This document shows positions 49,062 to 58,945 of a stretch of 64,000 nt of DNA, in pieces. Made by a program: the position numbers and the translations under genes. This stretch comes from Acidimicrobiia bacterium. GTDB taxonomy: Bacteria; Actinomycetota; Acidimicrobiia; Spongiisociales; JAHEDJ01. The DNA lies in assembly GCA_029210695.1 (NCBI GenBank), contig JARGFH010000003.1, positions 1 through 64,000 on the forward strand, read 5' to 3'. Under the pieces are notes generated by a model, which had not been told where the DNA came from, ran no database searches, and worked only from the letters and a program-made list of their open reading frames with translations. Each line of letters starts with the position of its first letter. Within the stretch, counting starts at the first letter, position 1.

Positions 49062-50243
49062 GTGAGGTCTCTCAGCATGGCACAGGCCCGGCGGGTCGCC
49101 CTCGCCGCGCAAGGGTTCGGAGGACGGCGCCCGCTCGACCGGGTTGACGTTCGGCATGTTCGTCGCTTCTTTGCCGATGTGGGTGTGCTGCAGATCGACT
49201 CGGTCAATGTGGCCGTCAGGGCGCACTACATGCCGATGTTCTCCCGATTCGGCCCATACGGTCACCCTCTGATCGATGAGGGCGCCTATGGGCGGCGCGA
49301 GCTATTCGAGTACTGGGGGCACGAAGCATCGTTTCTACCGAGTGTCCACTATCCCCTGCTGCGACACCGGATGGAGGCAATCCGGCCGTGGCACCGGGTG
49401 CGTGCCTTGAAGGAGGAACACCCGGAATACCTGGACCAGGTTTACCAGGAGGTGCTCGAGTACGGTCCGATCACGGTCTCTGATCTCGAAGACCCCGGGA
49501 AGCGGACCGGTCCGTGGTGGGGCTACGGCAAGGGAAAGATCGCTCTCGAGTTCCTCTTCGCCACGGGCAAGTTGGCGATTGCCGAGCGGCGCAACTTCAC
49601 CCGCTACTACGACTTACCCGAACGTGTTCTTCCGGCGGAGATCCTGGCGCTGGAGTCGCCGGGTACGGAGGAGGCGCAACGGCAACTGCTCTTGATGGCC
49701 GCCGCCTCGACCGGGATTGCGACTGCAGCAGACCTGGCCGACTACTACCGCATTCGCATGCCGGCTGCCCGCCCTCGTATCGCAGAGCTGGCAGAATCGG
49801 GGGCCTTGGAAGAAGTTACGGTCGAAGGGTGGGACAAGCCCGCCTACAAGGTGCCGGGTACGCCGGTGCCGCGGGCCATCGACGCCGCCGCCTTGATCAG
49901 TCCGTTCGATTCGCTCATCTGGTTCAGGGAGCGCACAGAACGGCTCTTTGGCTTCCATTACCGGATCGAGATCTATGTGCCAGAGCCGCAACGCATATTC
50001 GGCTACTACGTCTATCCCTTCCTGCTAGGAGACGAACTGGTAGGTCGCGTTGACTTGAAGGCCGATCGGACGGCCGGGAAATTGCTGGTTCGCGGATCGT
50101 TCGCCGAGGATGGTCGAGATCATGACCGCATTGCCTCGGCCCTTGCCGAAGAACTTCACCTCATGGCCGGTTGGCTGGACCTCGACGATGTTGTCGTGGA
50201 GAGAAGGGGCGACCTGGCGACGGAGCTTGTCAAGCGAGTGTGA
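49062..50243 (+). CDS. YcaQ-like winged-helix protein (interstrand-crosslink DNA glycosylase family)
   Basis: 393 residues of the HTH_42/YcaQ family (AlkZ, YcaQ), which unhooks DNA interstrand crosslinks or excises bulky N-alkyl adducts. The catalytic QxD motif is present: Gln44 and Asp46 in VGVLQIDSVNV. Other family marks are LFEYWGHEASFLP, then GKRTGPWWGYGKGKIALEFL and LISPFDSLIWFRERTERLFGF. It contains three winged-helix subdomains. Starts GTG 49062 or ATG 49077. It stands alone, divergent from purB. Confidence 0.85.
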   Translation: MRSLSMAQARRVALAAQGFGGRRPLDRVDVRHVRRFFADVGVLQIDSVNVAVRAHYMPMFSRFGPYGHPLIDEGAYGRRELFEYWGHEASFLPSVHYPLLRHRMEAIRPWHRVRALKEEHPEYLDQVYQEVLEYGPITVSDLEDPGKRTGPWWGYGKGKIALEFLFATGKLAIAERRNFTRYYDLPERVLPAEILALESPGTEEAQRQLLLMAAASTGIATAADLADYYRIRMPAARPRIAELAESGALEEVTVEGWDKPAYKVPGTPVPRAIDAAALISPFDSLIWFRERTERLFGFHYRIEIYVPEPQRIFGYYVYPFLLGDELVGRVDLKADRTAGKLLVRGSFAEDGRDHDRIASALAEELHLMAGWLDLDDVVVERRGDLATELVKRV

Positions 50244-50283
50244 GCCACACGTAGTCAATAACCCGGGCGAATCAAGCGGAGCT

Positions 50284-50742
50284 CTAGCCGCGCAACGTCG
50301 CTCGTCTCAGGTCTTCCCGGTACTCCTTCAGCTTGGCGTCCAGCCGTGGATTGCCGAGCGCCAGGATGGCGATGGCCAGCAACGCCGCGTTGGTAGCGCC
50401 ATCGATCGCCACCGTGGCAACCGGGATTCCCGTTGGCATCTGCACCGTGGCGAGGAGTGCGTCCATGCCGTCGAGGGAGGCAGAGAGCGGGACCCCTATC
50501 ACCGGCAGCGTCGTCTTGGCGGCCATCACGCCGGCCAGGTGGGCAGCTTTGCCGGCTCCGGCGATGATCACGGAATAGGTGTTGGAGGCATTCGAGGCGA
50601 ATTCGATGGCGTCGTCCGGTGTTTTGTGAGCAGATAGCACCCGCATGTCCCATCCGACGTCGAACTGGTCGAGTGTGGTGCCTGCCTTTTCCATGATGGG
50701 CCGGTCCTTGCCCGACCCCATCACGATTGCCACGCGACTCAT
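50284..50742 (-). CDS. purE: N5-carboxyaminoimidazole ribonucleotide mutase
   Basis: Class-I PurE converts N5-CAIR to CAIR. 152 residues: [37 protein letters not shown] (catalytic His of SAHKTP), [26 protein letters not shown] and the C-terminal [24 protein letters not shown] lies before the ATG. purK is not adjacent. It is the first gene of a purE-purD-purA stretch in gene order, though purD and purA lie upstream on the same strand. Confidence 0.95.
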   Translation of the reverse strand: MSRVAIVMGSGKDRPIMEKAGTTLDQFDVGWDMRVLSAHKTPDDAIEFASNASNTYSVIIAGAGKAAHLAGVMAAKTTLPVIGVPLSASLDGMDALLATVQMPTGIPVATVAIDGATNAALLAIAILALGNPRLDAKLKEYREDLRRATLRG

Positions 50743-50803
50743 GATCGTCTCACCTCTCCCCGCTTGACGGATTCATCTCGTGCCAGTCCTAAATGCCCGG
50801 TAC

Positions 50804-52066
50804 TCATTTGGCGCTTGCGATGTCCCGGCGGAACTGCCGGCCGGCCCACGTGACCTTGGCGGCTGCCGCATATGCCCGTTGGCGGGCGGTCTCGGTGTTC
50901 GGCCCGGTTCCGACGATATTCAGCACCCGGCCGCCAGCGGTGATTATCCGACCGTCGTCGATCGCCGTGCCCGCGTGGAAAACGAGCACACCTTCGTCTG
51001 CGGCCGCGGCGTTGATGCCCGAGATTGGATCGCCCTTTCGTGGCGCCTCCGGGTAGCCGTCGGCGGCCAGAACAACGTTGACTGCTGCTCCCTCGAACCA
51101 GGTGACCGTTCGGATGCTCAAGCTCCCATCGAGCGAAGCAAGGAGCAACTCCATCAGATCGTCCTCCATCAGGGGCAGCACGACCTGCGTCTCAGGATCG
51201 CCGAGCCGGCAGTTGAACTCGAGCACCTTGGGTCCGTCGGCAGTCAGAACGAGTCCTGCGTAGATGAAACCCACGTACGGATTTCCGTCGGCGGCCATGG
51301 TCTGGAGGACCGGGTCGATGACCTGCGTCATCGTATGCTCGACGATCCCGTCTGGAAGCCCATCGACGGGCGAGTAGCAGCCCATGCCGCCGGTATTGGG
51401 ACCGGCATCTCCATCTGCGAGGCGCTTGTAATCCCGGGCCGGTACCAATGGCAGAGCGTTGGTCCCATCGCAGATGGCGAAGACACTCAACTCGGGGCCG
51501 TCGAGGAACTCCTCGATGACAACCGTGTGACCCGCCGCCCCGAAATCCCCGTTGAGGCAGCGGTCCACCCAGGCGCCGGCCGCACTCCGGTCTTCCGTTA
51601 CGAGCACGCCCTTGCCCGCCGCCAGACCATCTGCTTTCACGACGAAGGGACCGGGCATCCCGGCCAGGTAGGTGAGGGCTGAGTCGCGTTCGGAGAAAGC
51701 CTGCCAGGCGGCGGTTGCAACGCCGGCGCGATCCATGATCGCTTTGGCGAACTGTTTCGAACCCTCCAAGCGGGCGGCCGCCTTCGACGGGCCGAAGGCC
51801 GCAATCCCTCTTCCGGCCAGGGCATCGACCAACCCGGCTGCCAGCGGATCTTCCGGGCCGACTACCACGAGGTCGACCTGCTGTGCCTCTGCCATGTGGG
51901 CTACTGCACCAACGTCGGTGGCGTCGATTCCCTCGACGGTGCTGCCGAGGCCGGCCAGCCCCGGATTGCCGGGCAGCGAAATCAGCTCATGAACGAGCGG
52001 GCTTTGCGTGATCTTCCAACCGAGTGCGTGTTCCCGGCCCCCACCTCCGACGAGCAGGACCTTCAC
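50804..52066 (-). CDS. purD: phosphoribosylamine-glycine ligase
   Basis: ATP-grasp ligase making GAR, second step of the pathway. 420 residues: MKVLLVGGGGREHALGWKI, VVGPEDPLAAGLVDAL, FVVKADGLAAGKGVLV, GPELSVFAICDG and FIYAGLVLTADGPKVLEFNCRLGDPETQ. Its ATG overlaps the purA stop by 4 nt (ATGA), so purA and purD are co-translated. Confidence 0.96.
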   Translation of the reverse strand: MKVLLVGGGGREHALGWKITQSPLVHELISLPGNPGLAGLGSTVEGIDATDVGAVAHMAEAQQVDLVVVGPEDPLAAGLVDALAGRGIAAFGPSKAAARLEGSKQFAKAIMDRAGVATAAWQAFSERDSALTYLAGMPGPFVVKADGLAAGKGVLVTEDRSAAGAWVDRCLNGDFGAAGHTVVIEEFLDGPELSVFAICDGTNALPLVPARDYKRLADGDAGPNTGGMGCYSPVDGLPDGIVEHTMTQVIDPVLQTMAADGNPYVGFIYAGLVLTADGPKVLEFNCRLGDPETQVVLPLMEDDLMELLLASLDGSLSIRTVTWFEGAAVNVVLAADGYPEAPRKGDPISGINAAAADEGVLVFHAGTAIDDGRIITAGGRVLNIVGTGPNTETARQRAYAAAAKVTWAGRQFRRDIASAK

Positions 52067-53337
52067 GTCTTCTCCACCAACTGCTGGCGTTCAGGGCCCA
52101 CTGAAATCCACCGGATCGGAACTCCGATGTTCGATTCAATGAACTCGATGTAGTTGCGGGCCTCCTGCGGCAACTCGTGGTAGTGGCGGACCCCGGTGAT
52201 GTCGGTGCCCCAGCCCGCAAACTCCTGATAGACGGGGACGCAGTCGTAGAGGACCCGCTGCTGGCGCGGGAACTCGTCATGCCGCTCTCCTGCGGAGGTG
52301 TAGGCCAAGCCCACCTTGAGGGTGTCGAAGTGGGAGAGCACGTCGAGTTTGGTGAGGAACAAATCGGTAAGGCCGTTGATTCGAACCGCATAGCGGAGGG
52401 CGACGAGGTCCAGCCACCCGCATCGGCGGCGGCGGCCGGTGACCGTTCCAAACTCGCCGCCGATCTCCACCATTCGATCGCCGACCTCATCTTCGAGCTC
52501 GGTGGGGAACGGGCCCGTTCCAACGCGGGATATATAGGCTTTGGCAATCCCGACTACTCGATGGACGTCCTTTGGTCCGATGCCAACGCCCGTCAGCACA
52601 CCCCCGGCCGTTGGGCTGGACGATGTGACGAACGGGTACGTTCCGTGATCGATGTCGAGCAACGTCCCCTGGGCCCCCTCGAAGATGACTTCCTTGCCGT
52701 CCCGGATCGCTTCCCACAGCAGCAGGGAGGTGTCACTGACGAGCGGCAGGAGCCGCTCGGCGTAGGCGAGGTACTCGTCGGCGATGGGACCCGGATCCAT
52801 CGGGAGCTGGTTGTAGATCCTGGTCAAGATCTTGTTCTTCTCTTCGAGGGCTACCTCGAGCTTCTTGCGGAAGATCTTCGGGTCGAACAGATCCTGGACC
52901 CGGATGCCGTGGCGGGCGTACTTGTCCGTGTAGGCGGGTCCGATGCCTTTCTTGGTGGTGCCGATCTGGCTTCGCCCGAGGTAGCGTTCCATCATCGCAT
53001 CGAGCTTGCGGTGATAGGGCATGATCAGATGAGCGTTCGACGAGATCCTGAGGCGGCTCGTATCGATCCCCTTGTCGGCGAGCATGTCGATCTCGGCTAG
53101 AAGCACTTTCGGGTCGATGACCATGCCGGAGGCGATCACGGGAATCACCTGGGGGTACAGGACTCCGCTGGGGATGAGCGAGAGAGCCAGCCGCTGATCT
53201 CCGACGATGATCGTATGACCGGCGTTGTTGCCACCCTGGTACCGAACGACGTAGTCCGCCGTCTCCGAGAAGTAGTCGGTTGCCCGACCCTTTCCCTCGT
53301 CTCCCCACTGAACTCCTAGAACTGCCGTGGCGGGCAT
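52063..53337 (-). CDS. purA: adenylosuccinate synthetase
   Basis: GTP-dependent conversion of IMP and aspartate to adenylosuccinate. 424 residues from the ATG at 53337: GVQWGDEGKGRATDYFSE (P-loop), QGGNNAGHTI (catalytic His), GTTKKGIGPAYTDKYAR and the C-terminal GPERQQLVEKT. GAGGAGG lies 6 nt upstream of the start, which is preferred to a 56-codon extension that crosses the TetR promoter. The residue after GDEGKG is Arg rather than the common Lys, a minor variant. Confidence 0.96.
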   Translation of the reverse strand: MPATAVLGVQWGDEGKGRATDYFSETADYVVRYQGGNNAGHTIIVGDQRLALSLIPSGVLYPQVIPVIASGMVIDPKVLLAEIDMLADKGIDTSRLRISSNAHLIMPYHRKLDAMMERYLGRSQIGTTKKGIGPAYTDKYARHGIRVQDLFDPKIFRKKLEVALEEKNKILTRIYNQLPMDPGPIADEYLAYAERLLPLVSDTSLLLWEAIRDGKEVIFEGAQGTLLDIDHGTYPFVTSSSPTAGGVLTGVGIGPKDVHRVVGIAKAYISRVGTGPFPTELEDEVGDRMVEIGGEFGTVTGRRRRCGWLDLVALRYAVRINGLTDLFLTKLDVLSHFDTLKVGLAYTSAGERHDEFPRQQRVLYDCVPVYQEFAGWGTDITGVRHYHELPQEARNYIEFIESNIGVPIRWISVGPERQQLVEKT

Positions 53338-53432
53338 GGATCCTCCTCGCGAGCCGCCATGCGACATCGTAGCCCCGGTGTGTCGGTGGGCAGACGCGTG
53401 GAGGGGTCGTACACTGAGTCGCCGGAGGAACG

Positions 53433-54041
53433 ATGCCAAGGATTCGTGCGGGCAATATCGAACAGCACAAGGAACTGACCCGCGGTCAGATCCTCGAGGC
53501 TGCACAGGAGCTATTCAGTGAGCACGGTTACCGGGAAACTGCGCTCGGCGACATTGCTGCTTCCGTGGGCATCGGGCGCACGACGCTCTATGAGTATTTC
53601 AAAGACAAGGAGGACTTGCTGGCATCGCTTGTGGACGAAACTCTCCCGCAGGTGTTCCGTGAAATGGCCGAACAGGTCGACGCCTCCGCCTCTTTTCTCG
53701 ATCAGCTGGCCGGTCTGGCCGTTAGTTTGACGGAGTGGGTCGTGACGGACCCGACGCTGGGTCTCCTGCTGCATCGAGAGGTACCCCGCCTGTCCGACGA
53801 GACGCAGCAGCGGATCCTCTCCGCGCATGCCGACCTCTCGAAGGAATATGCCAGGATCTACCGAGGAGGGGTGATGGGTGGCGAGATGCGAGCCCTTCCA
53901 TGGGATCTCGCCGGGCGTTTCGTCCAGGACCTCGTGATGTCGGCATCGAAAGTACTCCTTGACTCGGAGGATCCTAAGAAGCGCATGCGCGAAGTGTGTG
54001 ATGCGATGGTCGACTTCCTCAAGAACGGTATCGGAGCCTGA
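53433..54041 (+). CDS. TetR-family transcriptional regulator
   Basis: 202 residues. N-terminal HTH: GQILEAAQELFSEHGYRETA, LGDIAASVGIGRTTLYEYFKDKEDLL. The C-terminal ligand domain is ordinary and its ligand unknown. GGAGGAACG gives a good ribosome site and TACACT sits about 20 nt upstream as a -10. It ends 2 nt before the amidohydrolase gene, so it probably controls that operon. Confidence 0.9.
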   Translation: MPRIRAGNIEQHKELTRGQILEAAQELFSEHGYRETALGDIAASVGIGRTTLYEYFKDKEDLLASLVDETLPQVFREMAEQVDASASFLDQLAGLAVSLTEWVVTDPTLGLLLHREVPRLSDETQQRILSAHADLSKEYARIYRGGVMGGEMRALPWDLAGRFVQDLVMSASKVLLDSEDPKKRMREVCDAMVDFLKNGIGA

Positions 54042-54043
54042 GC

Positions 54044-55237
54044 GTGCGAACGCTGTTTCGTGGAGGGCACCTTTTCGACGGTGAGTCGCTCGGCCTTGCG
54101 GACGTTGTTGTCGAAGGCGATCGGATCGTCGATGTGGGACCCGGCCTCGATGCGGATTCCTCCGTCGATTGCGCCGGCAAGACGATCCTGCCCGGCTTGT
54201 TCGACACGCACGTTCACCTCGTCCTCTCACACATCAACGTCTGGCAGATTCTCCAGACACCTTTCTCCTATCGCTACTACGAAGCGATGCACAACATGGC
54301 GGCGACCGTTCGGGCCGGGATCACGACGGTTCGTGACGCCGGCGGCGCCGACCTGGGCATGAAGGAGGCAGTCGAGAACGGTCTCATCGTCGGACCGCGT
54401 ATGCACATCGCCTTGTCGATGCTCAGCCAGACGGGTGGCCACGGCGACGGATGGCTACCGTCCGGCGCCAGCGCCGATTTTCTGCCGTCCTACCCTGGTA
54501 TGCCGTCGACGATCGTCGATGGAGCCGAGGAGATGCGCAAGAAAGTGCGCGAACTCGTGCGAGCAGGGGCAGACGTCATCAAGGTGGCGACGTCCGGGGG
54601 AGTGCTGTCACCGCGCGACGAGCCGACCCATGCACATTTCAGTCTCGAAGAACTCGAGATGCTGGTCGCCGAGGCGTCGGCGGCCGGCCTCTGGGTGATG
54701 GCCCACGCCCAGGCGACGGACGGCATCAAGAACGCTATCCGGGCCGGGATCCGCTCGATCGATCATGGGATCTATCTCGATGATGAAGCGATCGGGATGA
54801 TGCTCGAACGCGGCACGTTCCTGGTTCCGACTCTTGTCGCTCCGCGAGGTGTTACCAAGGCTGTCGAGGCCGGCGCTCAGATTCCGGAGGCGTCGATCCG
54901 CAAGGCTGAGGAGGTGGTCGAAGCGCACCGAGATTCATTCAGGCGGGCCGTGCAGGCCGGTGTGAAGATCGCAATGGGAACCGACAGCGGCGTCACACCG
55001 CACGGCGACAACCTCGAAGAGCTGACGCTGATGGTAGAAGGCGGGATGACGCCGCTCGCGGCGCTCACGGCCACGACCAGGACCGCCGCCGAACTCATGG
55101 GGATGGCCGACCAGTTGGGGACGGTCGAAGCCGGCAAGGTCGCCGATCTAGTAGTGGTCGGCGGCGATCCGTTCGAGTTCGACACCCTCGGACGACGAGT
55201 CGAGCAGGTCTGGATGGCCGGATCCCAGGTGATCTGA
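54044..55237 (+). CDS. amidohydrolase (imidazolonepropionase/prolidase-like)
   Basis: 397 residues of the amidohydrolase superfamily, subgroup of Xaa-Pro dipeptidases and related carboxylic-amide hydrolases. Metal ligands: His56 and His58 (FDTHVHLVLSH), the lysine of DVIKVATSGG, the His of VMAHAQATDG, the His of SIDHGIY and the Asp of AMGTDSGVTPHG. AGKTILPGLFD and the C-terminal GTVEAGKVADLVVVGGDPF are standard. Cytosolic; the substrate is not clear. GTG start, 2 nt after the TetR gene. Confidence 0.87.
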   Translation: MRTLFRGGHLFDGESLGLADVVVEGDRIVDVGPGLDADSSVDCAGKTILPGLFDTHVHLVLSHINVWQILQTPFSYRYYEAMHNMAATVRAGITTVRDAGGADLGMKEAVENGLIVGPRMHIALSMLSQTGGHGDGWLPSGASADFLPSYPGMPSTIVDGAEEMRKKVRELVRAGADVIKVATSGGVLSPRDEPTHAHFSLEELEMLVAEASAAGLWVMAHAQATDGIKNAIRAGIRSIDHGIYLDDEAIGMMLERGTFLVPTLVAPRGVTKAVEAGAQIPEASIRKAEEVVEAHRDSFRRAVQAGVKIAMGTDSGVTPHGDNLEELTLMVEGGMTPLAALTATTRTAAELMGMADQLGTVEAGKVADLVVVGGDPFEFDTLGRRVEQVWMAGSQVI

Positions 55238-55240
55238 CCC

Positions 55241-55288
55241 TTCTGGCGTCAAAAAGCGCGCAATTGTGGCGGGTTCCTGACGCCAGAA
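55241..55288. terminator. long inverted repeat after the amidohydrolase gene
   Basis: TTCTGGCGTCA (55241-55251) and TGACGCCAGAA (55278-55288) are perfect 11-bp arms around a 26-nt centre. It lies 4 nt past the stop and 40 nt before ppk, so it is either a terminator or a mobile palindrome. Confidence 0.5.
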
Positions 55289-55328
55289 CGGGAGGGGATT
55301 CCGGCTCGGCTAGCGTAGGCAGCGACCT

Positions 55329-57365
55329 ATGAAACCGAGCACCAGATATATCGATCGTGAGCTTTCCTGGCTCGACTTCAACTCCAGAGTCCTTCATATT
55401 GCCGAGGATCCGGACACGCCTCTCCTCGAGCGGATCAAGTTCCTTGCCATCTTCACAACGAACCTCGACGAATTCTTCGAGATCCGCGTGGCCGGGATCC
55501 TCGAGCAGGTTGCGGCCGGCGTTCGACGGCCCGCCCAGGGTGGCATGTATCCGATATCGCAGCTCCGGGCGATTCGTGCGCGGGTCGAGGAGATGTATGT
55601 GCGTGTCGACACCGTGTTGCGCGAGGAGATCATCCCCGGACTCGCAAAGGAGGGTGTCCATTTCCGTTCGTGGGAGGAGCTGAGCGACGCCGACAAAGCG
55701 TTCTTGACCGTCCAGTTCCACACCAGGGTTTTCCCGGTGGTAACTCCCTTGTCTGTCGACCCTGGTCATCCGTTTCCGTACCTCTCCAACATGTCGCTCA
55801 ACCTGGCGGTCACGGTGCGGGATCCGTCGAGCGGGAAGTCCCGGTTCGCCAGGGTCAAGGTTCCGCCGATCCTGCCGCGCTTCCTGGTTCTCCCGGGCGG
55901 TGAACAGATCATCGCCCTCGAGCAAGTCATTGCAGCCCATCTCGACTTCCTATTCCCCGGCATGGAGATCGTCTCGCACGTCGCCTTCCGCGTGACCCGC
56001 AACGCCGACATCACCATCGAGGAGGAAGAGGCCGACGATCTGCTCGAGTTCATCGAGAGCGAACTCAGTCGGCGGCGACTCGGCCGGGTCGTTCGCCTCG
56101 AGGTCGAGCCCGGCATCACAGATGATTCGCTCGGGTTGCTGGTCCGCGAACTCAACATCGCCCCGGAGCAGGTATACGTTACGGAGGGGCCGCTCGATAT
56201 GACCGGTTTCTGGGGTCTCTACGATCTGGAGCGTCCCGACCTGAAATGGGATCGCTACGTCTGGGTCACTCCTCGCCAGCTGGCCTCGATTCCCGGCGAA
56301 CGGATGAACATCTTCGATCGGATTCGCGAGGGTGACATCTTCGTGCAGCATCCATACGACTCGTTTGCCGCCTCCGTCGAGGAGTTGGTGAACCAGGCGG
56401 CCAACGATCCGAAGGTGCTGGCCATCAAGCAGACCCTCTATCGAACCTCTGCCGAATCCCCATCGATGCGCTCGCTCATCGCCGCGGCCGAAGCAGGCAA
56501 ACAGGTGGTGGCACTGGTCGAACTCAAGGCGAGGTTCGACGAGCGAGCCAACATCGAATGGGCCCGGCGCCTCGAGGAGTCGAGCGTCCACGTCGTATAT
56601 GGTCTCGTAGGGCTCAAAACGCATACCAAGACAACCCTGGTCGTGCGTGACGACGGTGACGAGATTCGGCGTTACTCACATGTGGGAACCGGGAACTACC
56701 ACGACAAGACCGCCAGGATCTACGAGGACATCGGGCTCCTGACTGCCGATCCCGAGATCGGAGCCGACCTCTCCGACCTCTTCAACTACTTGACGGGATA
56801 CAGCAAACAGGTCGACTATCGCAAACTCCTGGTCTCGCCGATCACGCTTCGAGACCGAATGATCAGGCTCATCCGCCGGGAGGCCAAACGCGAGGATGGC
56901 CACATCGTCATGAAGATGAACTCACTCGTCGACGGTGGCATGATTCGTGAGCTCTACAAGGCCTCGCAGAAAGGCACGCCCGTTGACCTGATCGTGCGAG
57001 GAATCTGCTGCTTGCGACCAGGAGTAGAAGGCAGATCCGAAAATATCACTGTCCGGTCGCTGGTCGGCAAGTATCTCGAGCACTCGCGGATTTACCGGTT
57101 TGGCACCCATGAAAGAGGGTATGACTACCTCATAGGTTCCGCGGATCTCATGCCGCGTAACCTCGACCGCCGGGTTGAGGTGGTTGTGCCGATCGGTGAC
57201 CCAACCCACCACGACCGCCTCGACGAGATCTTCGAGATCCTCTTCGCCGATGATCAGCTCGCATGGGAACTTCACCCGGACGGCAAATGGAGCAAAGTCG
57301 CGGCCGGGGGCGGAGTGAATGCGCATCTTCGCCTCCAGGAGTTGGCAATCGAACGTACGAGGTGA
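55329..57365 (+). CDS. ppk: polyphosphate kinase 1
   Basis: Polymerises the gamma-phosphate of ATP into polyphosphate, reversible. 678 residues, full length: N domain (ELSWLDFNSRVLHIAEDPDTPLLER), head domain, and two PLD-like catalytic domains with the autophosphorylated His in YSHVGTGNYHDKTARIYEDIGL, KARFDERANIEWAR, and near the end DLIVRGICCLRPG and VEVVVPIGDP. Its stop overlaps the start of the CYTH-CHAD gene, a conserved link to polyphosphate biology. Confidence 0.96.
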   Translation: MKPSTRYIDRELSWLDFNSRVLHIAEDPDTPLLERIKFLAIFTTNLDEFFEIRVAGILEQVAAGVRRPAQGGMYPISQLRAIRARVEEMYVRVDTVLREEIIPGLAKEGVHFRSWEELSDADKAFLTVQFHTRVFPVVTPLSVDPGHPFPYLSNMSLNLAVTVRDPSSGKSRFARVKVPPILPRFLVLPGGEQIIALEQVIAAHLDFLFPGMEIVSHVAFRVTRNADITIEEEEADDLLEFIESELSRRRLGRVVRLEVEPGITDDSLGLLVRELNIAPEQVYVTEGPLDMTGFWGLYDLERPDLKWDRYVWVTPRQLASIPGERMNIFDRIREGDIFVQHPYDSFAASVEELVNQAANDPKVLAIKQTLYRTSAESPSMRSLIAAAEAGKQVVALVELKARFDERANIEWARRLEESSVHVVYGLVGLKTHTKTTLVVRDDGDEIRRYSHVGTGNYHDKTARIYEDIGLLTADPEIGADLSDLFNYLTGYSKQVDYRKLLVSPITLRDRMIRLIRREAKREDGHIVMKMNSLVDGGMIRELYKASQKGTPVDLIVRGICCLRPGVEGRSENITVRSLVGKYLEHSRIYRFGTHERGYDYLIGSADLMPRNLDRRVEVVVPIGDPTHHDRLDEIFEILFADDQLAWELHPDGKWSKVAAGGGVNAHLRLQELAIERTR

Positions 57366-58840
57366 ACGTGCTCGAGCGTGAGCTGAAGCTCGCCGTCGGA
57401 GATGCCTTTGATTCTTCTGCGCTCAGCGGGCGGCTCGGCCCTTGGCAGCTCGAGCTCCTCGAGTCGGTGGCTCTTGATGCCGAGTATTACGACACCACCG
57501 ATTTCCGGTTGCTCCGCAGCGGAATCTCATTGCGGTTCAGGGAGGGTTGGATGGTCAAGCTGGCGCAGCCGTCCGATCGACCCGAGCTTTTGCAGCGGAT
57601 CGAGATACCGTTCGACGGTCCTGAAGGGAGCATTCCGGCTGGTGTGCTCGACCTGACTCGTTCCGCCGCTCGCTCGGCCCCGGTGCTGCCCGTCGCGCGA
57701 TTGTCGACGGCCCGTCAGACATTTGCCCTTCGTGACGACGCCGGAGTCGATCTGGCTGAAATCGTCTTCGACGAGGTGGAATCAGCCGCGAAGGGCCGGG
57801 CGCATGTGGAGTTTCGGGAACTCGAGATCGAGCTGGCGGAAGGGGCGCCGGTTTCCGTGCTCGGTCCGGTGGTTGCGCGACTCAGGCAGTTGGGCGCAGG
57901 TGGAGTGATCGCAATTCCCAAGCTTGCTCGTGCGGTGGGAATGTCGGCGGTGCCGGAGGCCGTGGTACCGGTCTGGGAACCCGGAGCGGCGCCGGCCGTA
58001 ACCGAGATCGTTCATGGTGCCATCGCCAGATCGGTGCGCCGTTTCTTGGACCACTGCCCGGCCGTCATTCTCGACGAGGATCCGGAGGGGGTGCACCAGG
58101 CCAGGGTGGCCATCAGGCGTCTCCGCTCCGACCTTCGCACCTTTCGCCGTTTCCTCAACCGGACCTGGGCCGATCAGCTCAGGACTGATCTCCGCGCCCT
58201 CACCGACCTCCTGGGGAGCGTGCGCGATCTCGATGTGCTAAAGCTCCGGTTGGCGCTTCTGCTGGAGGACGTTCCTGACCCCGAACGAGAGGCTGCCGAG
58301 GCGATCATCGCCACGCTGAGCGCCGAGCGAGCGGACGCTCACCAACGAGTTGTCGAGGCGCTTCGGGAGGATTGGTTTCTCTCTCTGCTCAATCGTTTGG
58401 TGGCGGCGGCCAACGCACCTCACGTCACCAAACTGGCAGGGAAACCGGTCGATCCCACTCTCTTGAAGTTGGCGCGCAAACCCTGGCGAGTCCTGGTAGC
58501 CGCAGTCGGTCAACTCCCCGAGCTGCCGTCACCGGATGAACTGCATAGCGTCCGGATCCTGGCGAAGCGGACCCGGTATGCCGCGGAGGCCTTGATTCCG
58601 GTGGTCGGGGCGAATGCGGAGCTCTTTGCCGTTCGCCTCTCCGAACTGCAGGATGTGCTCGGCGAACATCAGGACGCGGTGGTCGCCGCCGCCTGGCTCC
58701 GGCGTCGCCATCCATCCCAGGCCCTGGCGGCGGGGGAGCTCATCGGTTTCGAAGTAGCGCGGGCCAACCGGGCTGCCGAGGGATGGCGGGACGTCTGGGA
58801 GTCGATCAACCGCCACCCGATGACTTCCTGGATGGGGTGA
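57362..58840 (+). CDS. CYTH and CHAD domain protein (polyphosphate-associated)
   Basis: 492 residues. CYTH domain (about 1-200) begins LERELKLAV, the ExExK form that binds triphosphate with divalent metal. CHAD domain (about 220-485), a helical bundle with GVHQARVAIRRLRSDLRTFRRFL and VRILAKRTRYAAEAL, binds polyphosphate through conserved His and basic residues. Fused proteins of this kind are known or predicted triphosphatases/inorganic-polyphosphate binders. GTG 57362 overlaps the ppk stop by 4 nt, so the pair is co-translated. Confidence 0.9.
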   Translation: MNVLERELKLAVGDAFDSSALSGRLGPWQLELLESVALDAEYYDTTDFRLLRSGISLRFREGWMVKLAQPSDRPELLQRIEIPFDGPEGSIPAGVLDLTRSAARSAPVLPVARLSTARQTFALRDDAGVDLAEIVFDEVESAAKGRAHVEFRELEIELAEGAPVSVLGPVVARLRQLGAGGVIAIPKLARAVGMSAVPEAVVPVWEPGAAPAVTEIVHGAIARSVRRFLDHCPAVILDEDPEGVHQARVAIRRLRSDLRTFRRFLNRTWADQLRTDLRALTDLLGSVRDLDVLKLRLALLLEDVPDPEREAAEAIIATLSAERADAHQRVVEALREDWFLSLLNRLVAAANAPHVTKLAGKPVDPTLLKLARKPWRVLVAAVGQLPELPSPDELHSVRILAKRTRYAAEALIPVVGANAELFAVRLSELQDVLGEHQDAVVAAAWLRRRHPSQALAAGELIGFEVARANRAAEGWRDVWESINRHPMTSWMG

Positions 58841-58945
58841 AGAGGCCCGCGGCGTTGTCAATTGACCGGACCGGACTCGCGACCTGAAATCGCCATCTAT
58901 GATCGCCGGGTCGACTCATCGCACCCGCGAGCAGGAGGGATATGG

